The notes below the pieces were generated by a model that searched no databases, was not told the origin of the DNA, and saw nothing but the letters and a program-made list of their open reading frames with translations. From positions 1 through 36,744 of the forward strand of contig CAIOZA010000116.1 of the NCBI GenBank assembly GCA_903862655.1: a stretch of 36,744 nt of DNA, in the 5' to 3' direction. Source of the stretch: an uncultured Ignavibacteria bacterium (GTDB lineage Bacteria > Bacteroidota > Ignavibacteria > Kapaibacteriales > UBA2268). Position 1 is the first letter of the stretch; every line of letters starts with the position of its first letter. Of this stretch, positions 6,955-20,300 are shown in pieces. A program made the position numbers and the translations under genes.

Positions 6955-8349
6955 ATGATATATCATTCATTAAAATTAACCTTAATAGTCCTTGTAATGG
7001 GACTTCTAAATTCTGAAGTCTATTCGCAGACTGACAACGTTGGCATAGGAACAACAACACCAAATAATTCAGCAGTTCTGGATTTAACTTCGACAACTAA
7101 AGGATTTTTAGCTCCAAGAATGACTCAGGCTCAAAGGACAGCTATCGCAACTCCTGCCAATGGTTTAGTTGTTTATCAGACTGATAATTCTGCTGGGTTC
7201 TATTACTACAATGGCACTACTTGGATTTATGGTCTAAATGGTTCAGGTGCCAGTTCTTTTGCTTGGGGTTTAACCGGTAATGCTGGGACAAATCCAACTA
7301 ATAATTTTGTTGGAACTACAGATAATCAGCCTCTTTACTTCAAGTCGAATAATGTAGCTTGGTATATCATTAATACTAATGGTAGTTTACAAAGAGATAA
7401 TTCTGGCAATGCACGTGGGGTTCAAGCTGTTGATCTGCAGAGTAATCGATCAAGTGTTACTCAGGTATCCTCAGGTGATTATTCTTTTTTAGCAAATGGA
7501 GTAAATAATACCGCATCTGGCACAAATTCTTTTGTTGGTGGTGGTAATAATAATTTTGCTAGCGGAGCTAATTCAGCAATTATTGGTGGGCAATATCTCA
7601 AGCTAGGAACATCTTCTTTCGGATTTAATGCCTCTGGTAGTTCGTTAATTGATCTTTCAGCACTAAGCAACATTGGATATTTTGGTAATGCTAATTTGAT
7701 GATTGGCAATGATGATAATACTGCAAGGGAACTAAGATTTCTTCAACCAACGACGACTCCGGGTACAGCATATTATTCATCTTTCAAATCTCAGGCACAA
7801 ACTGCGAATATCTCTTATGTTCTTCCTGCTACTCAGGGAACAGCTAATACTTTGTTGAAAAATGACGGGTCAGGCAATCTTAGCTGGGATGCTTCTAATC
7901 AAAGTCGTGCAAGGGCGTATTTAGGGGCGGCTCAAACAATTCCAAATGCAACATGGACTCAGGTAGGTTTTAATAATGAAAATTTTGACTCTAAAAATGA
8001 GTTCTCAATAACCAATTATGAGTTTACTTGTCAGGAAACAGGATATTATCAAGTTAATTCTAGAGTAGAATTTGATTGGACAAATGCAAATATTAATAAT
8101 CAGAGTGCATATTGTCAAATTGCTATTTATGTTAATGCTTCAGTTTATTCATATGGTAATAAACTTGGTTTAAGGGCTTATAATGACCAAGGTGTCATTC
8201 GTTATAATGATTCTCCTGTTGTTTCGGATATTGTTTATGCTACAGCTGGACAAACCATTCGAATATATGTTTTTCATAGTTATGGTTCAGGCAAAGACCT
8301 TAGTCCGAATTCAAGTGTAACTTATGTTTCAATACATAGATTAAGTTAA
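6955..8349 (+). CDS. Secreted tail-fibre-like protein with YadA-like head repeats and a C1q/TNF-like end
   Basis: A 464-residue exported protein. A signal peptide (about 1-24) ends at EVYSQ. The mature start carries the widespread Bacteroidota fibre motif: VGIGTTTP, SAVLDLTSTTKGFLAPRMT, then GLVVYQTDNSAGFYYYNGTTW. A YadA-head-like stretch with ASG and GGxNN repeats lies at about 175-220 (NGVNNTASGTNSFVGGGNNN). The last 145 residues (from about 318, RARAYLGAAQTIPNATWTQV) resemble the C1q/TNF jelly-roll that trimerises fibre tips. No T9SS tail and no S74 chaperone domain are visible. It is the first gene of the exported block and ends 33 bases before the giant gene. A trimeric surface fibre is the likely role; the ligand is unknown. 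Confidence 0.75.
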   Translation: MIYHSLKLTLIVLVMGLLNSEVYSQTDNVGIGTTTPNNSAVLDLTSTTKGFLAPRMTQAQRTAIATPANGLVVYQTDNSAGFYYYNGTTWIYGLNGSGASSFAWGLTGNAGTNPTNNFVGTTDNQPLYFKSNNVAWYIINTNGSLQRDNSGNARGVQAVDLQSNRSSVTQVSSGDYSFLANGVNNTASGTNSFVGGGNNNFASGANSAIIGGQYLKLGTSSFGFNASGSSLIDLSALSNIGYFGNANLMIGNDDNTARELRFLQPTTTPGTAYYSSFKSQAQTANISYVLPATQGTANTLLKNDGSGNLSWDASNQSRARAYLGAAQTIPNATWTQVGFNNENFDSKNEFSITNYEFTCQETGYYQVNSRVEFDWTNANINNQSAYCQIAIYVNASVYSYGNKLGLRAYNDQGVIRYNDSPVVSDIVYATAGQTIRIYVFHSYGSGKDLSPNSSVTYVSIHRLS

Positions 8350-8382
8350 ATAAAAAAAGAAGATAAAAAAATATGGAAATAA

Positions 8383-11300
8383 ATGAGAAATAGGGTGAAC
8401 CATAAAGGATTTTACTTTTTTAGAGTTTTGATACTGGCTTTTGTATCAATACTCTCTTTCTCGTTTATGTATGCAGGAGATGTCCTTCAAATAACAAATG
8501 GTGGACTTTTTTATATGTCACCCTCTGCTCTTGTTTCAATCAAAGGAAATGTAATTTTAAATAGTGGTGGAACTTATACTCAAAATGATACAGGTACTGT
8601 TTTTGTTTCCGGTAATATGACAATGGATGGGACCTTGAATTCCGGTAATGGAGCATTTATATTTAACGATACTTTAAATTCCACAATTGATGGATCATCT
8701 AGTCCCGGATTCCATACTGTATATGTTAATAAAACAGCAGCAATTGATAATGGTTTTTATTTGAAACAAGGAATAACAGTAAAAAGGGATTTAACTCTCA
8801 CAAATGGTGTTTGTTATCCCGATAGATTTAGGATTTATATTGGCGGTAATTTTAACAATAATGCTACATTTACGCAGGCAACTTCTACAGTTGTTTTCAA
8901 TGGGTCTGCTCAACAATTCATCAATGGTCGTGCTACAACATTCTATGATTTGTGGATAAATAAGACATCCGATACTGTCAAAACCGCAAATGATGTTGAA
9001 GTTGATCATGCTTTCCGTATAGTCAGTAACTCTGTTTTTAATATTCAAACCTTTCACTTAACAATAGGTCCAAATAGCGGTATTTATCCTGATAGTGCTT
9101 CAACCGGTAATGATCCTGTAAATGATCCGTTTAGTATAAATAAATATATAACCTGCGAAGGGGACTCAGCTACATTAGGTAAAATAATTAGGAAGATTCC
9201 TGCAGGTGCTCTAGCGTCAGACAGAGTCGTTAGATTTCCTATCGGAACAAGAGGACCTTCAGGAGGATCAAGCAGAGTCTATTCACCTGGTAGCTTTTTC
9301 TTTATGAACGGTATGACAACATTCGGTGCAAATGCCTCAATATCTTTGAAATGTATACCGGCAGAGCATCCGGCAGTTGTATATAGTAACGTATCTTTAA
9401 AAAAGTATTGGCAGATCTCAACAACTGGTATTGATACAATTTATCGTGGTGGATTTAATGCCAGATTTGACTATCATGTTTCAGAAGTCCAAGGCGATGA
9501 ATCAAAATATACTTTGTGTTTATTCCGACAATATAGTGCATGGTTCATTAATCCAGGTTCGGGATTTGGAGTTGAGACAGTAAACCATAGATTCCGAGTT
9601 GATGAAGTTACACGTACTAGACTAGACGGAGAATGGACATGTGGTCAGCCTGAGAGTGTATCATTAATTTATTATACAAGAAAAAGCGGAAACTTCTCAG
9701 ATGCTACTACATGGTCAAGGGTTGGCTATGGAGGAGCAGCTGCTTCAAATGCTCCGAATTCGATAAACGATTTAATCTATATCGGCAATCATGATACTAT
9801 AACTGTCCTAGCCACACCTCCATATTTCAATGTTTTGACTGTTGATACTACTGGTGCTATGCTTATGGCACAAAATGCATTTTTGCAGGGTGATACTTGT
9901 ATCGTCAAAGATAATACTCTTCTCGGGGTTGCTAGCGTAAATGGAATAACAGCTGTTGCATCATCCGGAAATATTCAGACTTCAAGTAGAATTCTAAGTT
10001 CGAAGTGCATTTATCTTTATAATGGAACAACTGGTCAGGTAACAGGTAATGGTATTCCTAATACTATTCGTTCATTGATTATTCAGAATACCGGGGCTGC
10101 GGATAGCTCTGTAACTTTATCACAAAATGTTCTAATTTCAGATTCGTTAGTAATAAACCGTGGTGTACTCTCCACAAGTATTTATAATGTTGACGGTGAG
10201 ACACCTGGCAAAACATTTACAATGCGTGGTGGTGAATTCCAATGTTTAGTTTTTCCGTCAAGATACACATCACCATCATTTACTGCCGGAACTATTAATT
10301 TCACAGGTACAGGTTCTGTTACCATACCTAGTGATAGTAGCATTTCGGTACCTCCCGTTAAACAATATTTTAATTTGAAATTTTCCGGAGCCAGAGGAGC
10401 AAATACATATATTACACTTTCTCCAATTGGTGAAATTATTATTAAGAATAATTTTGATATTTCTCAATTAACATGGAGTGTAGTTCCAAATGCGGATAGA
10501 TTCATTGTTACAGGTTCCAATGTAGTTTTCGATAAAAGTGGAGGTACCCAGGATATTCCAAGTGATTTGGCAACAGCACAACCTTTAACTTATAGATTAA
10601 CATATTATGATCTTACGATTAGAGGAACCGGAAATAAAAGATTGGTAAATGGAAGTGACAGATTATATATTAGAAATAATTTATATTTGGAGAAGGATAC
10701 TTTATCAGCCAATGGTTTCGATATCTGGGTTTTAGGAGATTGGTACACTACCGTCGGAACAACTTTCCTAGGAGGTACCAATAAGGTAACTTTCGAAGCT
10801 AACGGTGGTACTGACACGATATTATCTAACGGAATTTCTTTCAATAAAGTTGATATTCGCGGTTCATCTACTGGGTTAGTTCGATTCATCGATAAGCTCA
10901 CCATTAATGACTCTCTCAACGTATCTACTGTTGAATTTGAATCAATGGGTTTTGATACTTTGCAGCTGAATGGTCATTTTACTATTGGCAGCGGAAAATT
11001 CATTGCTAATAGTGGTACAGTTCTTTTCTCAAATACAACTTCAAATCAAACATTTACTCATAGTGGTGTTGGTAATTTCCATAATATTACTGTCCGTAAA
11101 ACCAGAGGATTAACTGTAAATGTTGCTGGTACCACAGTTGTAACTATTCTTGACAGTTTAACCTTGTTCGCTGGTAATATTGGTGGAAGAACTGCTTCCA
11201 GACCAGTACTTATGGAGACCGGATCTCAAATAATTCGACCTGGAACCACACCCGGTCATATCGACGGTATTTTAAGGCTACCTGTTCCTTTAAGTGCTAC

Positions 11301-14300
11301 AACTCATAAATTCGATATCGGAGAAGGCACTGCTTATGTACCTCTAACTTTAGCCATAAATGGTTCAGTGGGTACAGTCGGTTATCTCGAAGCTATGACT
11401 GGTTTGGACACAACAGCTGTAAATGTAGGGAGAGTAATTTTAAATACTATTGATCCTAATGGTGCTGCTCTTGACACAACAAAAAATGTTAGAAGATATT
11501 GGACTTTGAATACAAATTTTACTGGTAATACATTCAATCTTGGCACCAGAGACTACGATTTAGAAGTCAAATATCTGAGGTCAGATTTAAGAGGATCTCC
11601 AACATTAGCCGATTCATTGAAATTTGAAATGAGACAGAGAGATGGTACTGTTAACGCAGCGCATTGGTTCCGTACTAACACAGGTGTAAGAGCTGATTCT
11701 TCAATCCAAATAACAGGTAATACATTATTACCCCAAAATACAACGGAATATTTCTTTGTTGGTGAGCCAAAGGTTTTTAATTTTTACAGTATTGCTGATG
11801 GTAATTGGTCTGCATCATCAAGCTGGTCAACTGCCGGATACGGAGGTCAGGCGGCAACTAGAGCTCCACTACCAGTCGATAATGTCTTCATTGGTGATGG
11901 GAAGCTTATTACACTCGATGCTGATCAAACTGTTAATTCAGGATTAACCGTTTTAGTTGAAAAAGCCGGACCTAGCGATCTGCCGGGTACATTAATTTGT
12001 GGAACAAGAACATTAGGTGGAACTGGTACATTTACTTTAGGAGACTCTGCCTCTCTAAGTATTGGTAGCCGATTTGGAATAACTACCGCGGTAGCCAGTG
12101 CTACTGCTGGGAATATTCAAACAACAACTCGAAATTATAACGGTTCTCCTGCTCATAGCAGGGGAAATTTCATATATACAAGTGCTGGATCAGGGGTACC
12201 GCTTGCTGCTGCTGCTGGAGATGGTTTGCCACTTACAATAAATTCATTAACAGTCAATATGGGCACAGCTCCTGTTATTTTGACTATTGCTACATCAGGA
12301 ACTTCATCACCGGCAAGAGTCTTACAGATTAGAGATAGTTTCAATATTGTCAAGGGTGTAGCAAATATTGGTGACATAATAACAAAACTTGGTGGCAATT
12401 TCAGAATAAGTACGAATGGATCTTTTAATCCCGGAACGACCAGAATTGCTCTTGCCGCAAGCACTGCTGAACAAGTTGATAGTGCTAATACCAAATCAGG
12501 ATTTATCTGGAATGGTTATAATAATATTCAGGAACTAATTTGTGAAGACACAACAAGGCTTTTGAAATTTTCAAGATTCTCATTAAAAAAGCCTGGCGGC
12601 GTCGTAATATCTACAAATAATATACATGCACCGGAATTATTATTTTATACTGCTAATAGAGTTAATCTCGATATGAGTACTCATAACAAATATATTATTG
12701 TCTATGACGGCGCGGGAACATATTTAATTAATAGACCACTCCCATTAAATGTATTTACTGCATTAACTGACCCTTTATACGGTTATGTAGATGGTAGACT
12801 CATTAGAGGTATGCAAACTAATGATAACAGAGTCTGGCCTATTGGAACTAAAACAAGATATTCACCGGTAGAACTTACAGTTAATAATGTTAACACAGCT
12901 GGTTTGATTGAGGTTGTAGCAACTGACGGAAATCATCCAAAATTTAATACAAACGGTATTCAGATTAAACCAGCATCAAATATTCAAAGATTTTGGGAAA
13001 TTAGTACTCCAACAATAGCTACATTCACTCAATTTGCACTTAATGCTGCCGGTTCATCAGGTAATACAATGAATGTCAGATTGATTTATTATCCCGATGA
13101 TATCAGAGGAGGAGCTAATCCTGTAAATGATTACTGGATCTTCAGAAAACAAAATATTCCACCTGATGGTGTTGGTACTATTGATAAATGGACTAATACT
13201 CTTAAAATCACTAATCCTAACGCATCCAGACTTGCGACTGAAACAGCAGCCAATCTGAATACTCCGGTAGGTGTGAATGGAAACGGAATTTTTTGCGATG
13301 TATCTCAATTCTCATCTGCAAATTGTATGACCTTAATGGTTGGTGATCAGAATCAACCAAATGTTAGATACTTTTACAGTCGGGCGGATGGAAATTGGAA
13401 TGATAATAATACCTGGTCTCCCTATGGTTATAGTGGAACCGCTTATGGGGCAGGAATTTTCCCAAATTTAAATTCCGGTACCGATAATGATATAGTATTG
13501 ATTGGTGATACGGCTGGAGCAAGTCGAAAAGTGACTTTAAATATCGCAACAGGTACTGCAACTGCTGTGTATGTTGATAAATTTGGGGTTGGCGAAAGCA
13601 GGGGAATATTGTCTTGTCCTGGAGATAATTATTTAAATTGTAATCAATATGTTCAGAAAAATGGTGGGCATCTTGAAATTGGTTCTCCAAGCGGTATATC
13701 AGCGTTAGGAAGTGTAATCGGTAATATAAGGGCATCAATTACTAGAAATTACAATTGGAATCAATATAATAATAATCATTTCTCTTATATCGGAACGGCA
13801 GATCAGGTAACTGGAGCAGGATTACCTGCAGGTCAATTATATGGTGATCCTGTCGGTGTTGGAATGCTAGAGATTAAGAATACAGGTTTTACAGTTACAT
13901 TGAACGATTCTGTTCTTATAAGGGACAGTTTAAAATTGTCAAGTGGAACTCTACGCTTTAATTCAGCCCATCCAATCAATTTGAAAGGTGATTTAATAAA
14001 TAATGTTACTCCAAGAGGTTCAATAGCTCTAGCATCCGCATCCACATCAGCTACAACCAGTTTCAACTTCATTGATACATTATCAACTCAGAGAATTCGT
14101 GGTACTGCAGATTCAACCATATTTCCATCGAATGTTGTTATTAATAAAGCAAATGGAGTGCTTAAAGATACTACTCAACATGTAAAGATTTTAGGTGATT
14201 TTAAGTTTAATAGTCCGACAATATTTGATTTGTGTGATACTAAATCATTAACACTTGATGCTACAAGTAAATACAGCACAACAGGAGTATGGGGCATCAC

Positions 14301-17300
14301 TACTATGGTTAAAGTTTCCGGAGGTCCAAATACAGGAACTTATACAAAGTATTTCAATACTGGTTCACCTAGAGCATTAGATTCACTGTTTATACCAATT
14401 GGCGAAGATTCATTAGGTTTAAGATCAGCAAGATATAGCGAAGCTAATATTAAGTTGAATAATATGAATTATGCTGCCGGAGCTAATGCAACATTAACAT
14501 TAAGATCTTTATACCCACATCCGAATGCACCTGCCGGTACTCCAAGCTTGCTTAAAAAATACTGGAGCGTTTCTAATAGTGGTATAAGCAGGGCTGGAGC
14601 TACGAGTACTACAGATGTCAGACTAACCTATACTCCCTCTGAAGTAATGGGCAATCAGGTCAATTATGTACCTGAATTTTATCGAAGAGCTCCTTCGACT
14701 GGCTGGTCATTCAATTTGAATAATGCTGCATCAGCTGCCTTCGATACGCTTAATAAGGTAATAACTGTGACTGGATCACAGAGAACACCTGATGTCGATT
14801 GGACAGCCGGCGATCCAAGTTCATTCCAATTAGCCAGATCATATTTTAGCCGAGCAAGTGGTAATTGGGATGCAGTTGCTTCGTGGTCCAATGATAATAC
14901 ATCGGGTCCAACTGGTCAACATAATAGTCAAGACACAGCATTGAATTATCCTGGATTTTTCCCTGGTGACAAAGTATACATAGACAAGAACTTTGTCATT
15001 AATTATAATAAATCAACATTGAATCCAATTGACTCTTTGATAATTGGCAATACTCCAACTTTCGGGAATCAAGGTGAACTTCAGTTTGTTTCATCTGCTG
15101 GGTCGAATAAGTTGTTGACAATTAGTCGAAGTGTAAATATCGGAACAAATGGATTAATTTCAAAACAAGCAGGTGCTGTAACAAGTATCGATACATTGCG
15201 TATCTACAATGATTTGACAAATGGCGGTACAGCTGCAAGCAGAGGTATAAATAATGTAGCAACTAGTGCAACTAACAGATTAATGTTTGATTTTGTTGGT
15301 GCAACGCAATCAACTGTTTCAGGCACAGGTAATTTCACTAATCTTGGAATTATTGGAATAAACAAACAAGATGCATTAGACACATTAATTAATACATCAA
15401 CAACTTTATCATCAGGTTTAACAGGCAGTAACTTCTTAAGTTTTAATCTGAATTCAGGTGTATACAGACATGAGAATGCCGGTAATGCAAGACTTAGTGT
15501 TTCAAGCGGTTCCAACGACCTGATAATAGCTGATAATACTTGTATTGATATTCCACAAGGAACTGTAACAACCGGAGATGGCTTTGTGATGCAACAAGGT
15601 TCATCAGTTTTGCTAAGAGGTGGAAATATGATTATTGGTAATGCTGCCAATGAACATTTCCAATATGAGACAGGTTCTAATGTATCTATGTCTAATGCAA
15701 GCATTATGACCGTAGCAGGAAGTTTCAGAAGAAGGTATATTACATCTTCATTGAATTTCTCGATTAGTGGATCCTGTGTCTTAAATGCAGTCAATATGGG
15801 TTCAACAACTGATATTAACAACAGACGAGCCGGGTTCGATATTGGAGCAGCTAATTCTGTTTTCAATCAAACAGGTGGTACAATCAAAGTAATGAGACCT
15901 ATGGATAGCTCTACAGTTCTTAAGGATCCAGATTATAATAATAATTCTGAGACTTATTCAGTAACAGGTGGAACGGTTCAAATGGGCGATCTGACTCAGG
16001 CTGCTTCAACTCAGGCATTTACGGTTTTATCTTATCCCCCTTTCTGGAATCTGGATATAGAGCATACATTTGGTCAAACTTTAACTTTTGGTAATAATTT
16101 AACTATAGTCCGAAATGATTTGTCAATACGCAACAGTTCAGTAGCTACATTGAACGGACAAAATTTAAATCTTGGCGGTGATCTGACTACATCAGGAAAT
16201 GGAAAACTTTTAATGGGTACCTCTGGTTCCCGTGATATTACTTTTATAGGAGATGCTTCTGCAAGTCCAGCAACTAAAAAGTATCAAACTGTTTCTTTTG
16301 GTAATGCATTAAGTGACAAATTCTTCAACATTTCACTTAATAAACCTTCTGGTGGACAGGTAATACTATCACAGACATTATCAAACTCCGATATGATAAT
16401 TACTAATGAATTGGATTTTGATATTGGTAATCAAGGTATTATTAATGCCGGGACAGCACGCTATGTCCAGTTAGGCACAAACGGCACTGATGTTGCGGCT
16501 ATTCAAAGACTTGGGTTAGGTCACGTTGCCGGTGAATTGAGATGGTGGACTGGTGATGGCGTTCAAATTAAAAACTATCCTGTAGGGGATACTTTACATT
16601 ATACGCCGGCTATCTTCCAAAGTACAGCAGGAACGGGCACTCCAGGTTTATTGAGTGTTACTGCTTATGGCTCGAATCATCCGGATATTCTTGCCCTGAG
16701 AACCGCAATTGGAGTAGACACAGCAAAGAATATATATAGATATTGGAGAGTTATCCCAACTGCTAGCTTAGGTTATTCTCTAGGAAGTTCTGGTAGAACT
16801 TATAGTTTGTCTTTGCAATATATTCCGGGAAATTCCCCAACAGGAGATGTAAGAAATTCTGCTGATTATACATTGTTCGAACATTATATAAGAGTTCCTG
16901 ATTATCCAACTGCAGGCACTTGGGATGTGACTACTTTAGCAAGTTATTCTGATACTACGGCTGTATCAACTGCCAATCTTATATTTGGAGACTTTTTGAT
17001 AGCAGAAAATGTAGGACGAAACTTTTATAGCATTGCCAATGGCGATTGGAATCAACCATCAACTTGGTCTAATGCTGATTATACAGGGGCTGCAGCAACA
17101 GATTATCCAAGAAGATACGGTGATCGTATATTTATTGGTAATGGGAAAAGTGTCATATTATCACTATCCAATCCAAATGTCAGATCAGTTACTGTTGAGA
17201 AATTCAACAATCTTCCCGGATCATTAGCTATTCAGGATGATAGATTTATTAAGGGTATATCATTTATTCTTAAAGATGACTGTACAATTAAGACAACCGA

Positions 17301-20300
17301 CGGTTACGGTTTCACTTCTCTAGCCGGTCCATTGTCAACGAGTGGCTCTATTCGTAGCAAGAATATTAGATCTTATGGTGTAAGCCGATATGAATATAAT
17401 GGAGTTCAGAATCAATCGTTAGGTGATGGTGTTCCTCCTGTTGTTAAAACATTAACTATTAATAATAATAGCAACCCATATCCATACGTATCTGTTGTTA
17501 ATTCAAATCTTACAGTTAATGACACATTGGATATTGCAAATGGAATTTTTAAACTTAATGCTACAACCTTGAATCTTAAAGGAAATGTAATTCTTGGCAA
17601 TACCATAACTACAGAACTTGATCCAGGTACAAGTAATTTCTGGCTCGATGGAACTGCAGATCAATATGCTATTATCAATAAGAGCAATGGACTACAAACT
17701 TATAAAACATATATTTCAAAGCTAACAGGTAATATCTTTGTTGCAGGAAGTACACCTATTCCTAATTTCAAGATTTCCAACAATCTGACATTCGAAAATA
17801 ATAATACTGCAAATATTGATACAAGAACATCGCCAGGGAATGGAGTAGTTTCAATAGATTCCGGCGCAACTCTAACCAGACTTGGAAGTGGATATATTGA
17901 CGGTAGATTAAGGAAATTTATTCCAGCTTCAGTTGATACTAGTTCTATGCTTTACGAGATAGGTTATAAGACCGATTACACACCTTTGACTTTAGAATTT
18001 ACATCTGGAACAGGCAGTGTGAAAGGTAATGTTGAAGCTGTGAATTTCTCACCATTACTAAAACAACCTTTCTCGGGAAACAGAATCGATACGACATTTA
18101 AAGTTGATCTTTGGTGGAGTATAACTGCTCCAACTGGTAGTTCATTTGCTATGGGTACCAGATTGATGAACACAATCCTTCAGTATCCTAAATCGCTTAT
18201 TATGCCATCGGTCGCTCTTTTTGATACTGCTCAAGCCGAAGTAAGAAGAAAGAGCATCCCAGCTGATCCATTCGTTTGGATGGATAGAAGGGGTCTTGCT
18301 GTTTTGGATTGGGTAGATTTCCCAACCTATCAAACTGTAAGAATTGCTCCACAATCTACTCCTGCTATATGGTGGTCAGGTTTGGGTGAATTCTATATCG
18401 GTTATAAGAGTCAGAGAATATTTTACAGTAGAGCTTCTGGTCTCTGGACTGACTCTTTGTCTTGGTCATTCTATCCTGGAGGTATCCCCAATGTTCCCTC
18501 TGGTGAATTTCCGAATCCTGATTGGAATGCTCCAATAGCATCTAAAAATGAGATAAGAGATTCAGTAGTTATTCAAAATAGTGATGTAATTACGTTGAAT
18601 ACTATTCCCGAGCTGGCATATCTTGCAATAAACGGGAATGGCACACTATTGATTCCTAATGGCAACTATTTGATGCAAAGCAGTATTCTTACCAGCGTTT
18701 TTGTTATGAATGGCGGTTGGATTAATAATAAAACTCCATTAGGTATAGAAACCGACACAAGTATCAGTATCCTGAGATTTGTAAACAGAACTTTCCATCC
18801 TGAAGCAAGTTTTATTTTTTCTGGTGCTTTGAATCAGAAATTTGGAAATGCTTTCCCAGATTATATTACTAATCTGACAATCAACAATGATGCTAATACG
18901 AGAATTGTTTCTTCTTTATTGAATAACAGCAAAACCGAGCTTAATATTTCAGGCAATCTTACCATTACCCGTGGTGATTTAAGATTATTCAACAATTTAA
19001 ATATTCGCTTGGGTGGAGATCTAACTGATGATGGAATCTTCAATGCTACAATTGATAATTTGAATGCCTCGATTGTATCGACATTAACTATTAATGGAAG
19101 CGGAAACACAAATCAGACTATATCCGGATCCGGGACTTTACTGCTTGATAATCTAAAAATGAACCGCGGAGCTGGTAGTGGTATTCTGCAGGCTAATAAA
19201 TATTTGCAAATTGCGAATCAATTGGATTTGAGAGAAACAGGGAATCTTAACAATCAAATTATTACTCTTGGATCCAATATTGATATGTCAATATTCAGCA
19301 GTTCGGCTAATGCAATTATTAATTACAGCGGTACTGCTCCATTAAGCTATATTAGAACTGATCTCAGCAGTGGACTTCTGATTAGAAAAGTATCTCAAAA
19401 TAATACTTATACTTATCCTATCGGTTCTTTTGAAACTACGGATAAATATACTCCTCTTCTTTTCACAACAGGAGCTACTGGTAATAGCGGATCAGTTGGA
19501 GTAAGAGGATCTAAAGGATCAAATGCAACTCCAGCCTATATTGATGGCCATGCTAGACTGATTCCGATTCAAACTACAGATTATGTCAAAAGATATTTTG
19601 TTGTTGATTCTGTTACAACATCAATTCCTGCGAAATTGAGGTTTTACTTTAATAGCTCAGATATTGCCGGTCTGCAGGCAAACATTAACCGTATAGGTCG
19701 TTGGAGACCTCAGAGAGAAGTTACACCCGGTGCTTGGCGCAGAGTTCAGGGTCCCATTGATTATGGATCTTTCTACTTTGAAACTAATGCTAATGTCGAT
19801 ACCTCCGATTATTATGGCGACTTTACTATTGCTAATGCTGAAGCGTTTAGGCGTTCATTCTTTAGCCGTCAATCTGGTAACTGGAATGATGGCAATGCAT
19901 GGACTTTCTCCAGAACTCATGTAGGTCCTCCGGCCGGAGAATGGCCCAATGAAGCTGATGATTCTGTGCAAGTTGGTGGAGGCAATTTAGGAATCGGAGA
20001 TCATAGTATAGTGTTGAATGTAGGCCCGATAAATACTATAGGTGGATTAGCCGTCGGCACTTCTCTAACAAATTCCGGAACCTTAGATTTTGGCACGAAT
20101 ATTGTAAAAGGGGAGTTCAGTACTGTGTCAGATTATTCAACTTTAAAGTTGGGATCTCCAGATGGAATAACATTAGCTGCTCCATTAGGAAATTTACAGA
20201 CAACTTACAGGACTTTTGCACCAGGCGGCTTTATTTCATTAGTTTATAATGGAGTAACGAATCAATCCCCAGGTGATGCACTACCTAATTCATTAAGAAA

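Noticed and set aside
12153-12494. 113-residue minus-strand frame in the giant gene
   Set aside because: Antisense shadow of beta-repeat coding sequence.
13364-13738. 124-residue minus-strand frame rich in His, Tyr and Gln
   Set aside because: Its composition mirrors the sense repeat; no start signal and no family likeness.
15204-15866. 220-residue minus-strand reading frame inside the giant gene
   Set aside because: It is antisense to continuous repeat-coding sequence, hydrophobic by codon complement, and has no recognisable domain. Stop codons are rare opposite Thr/Ser/Asn-rich coding DNA.
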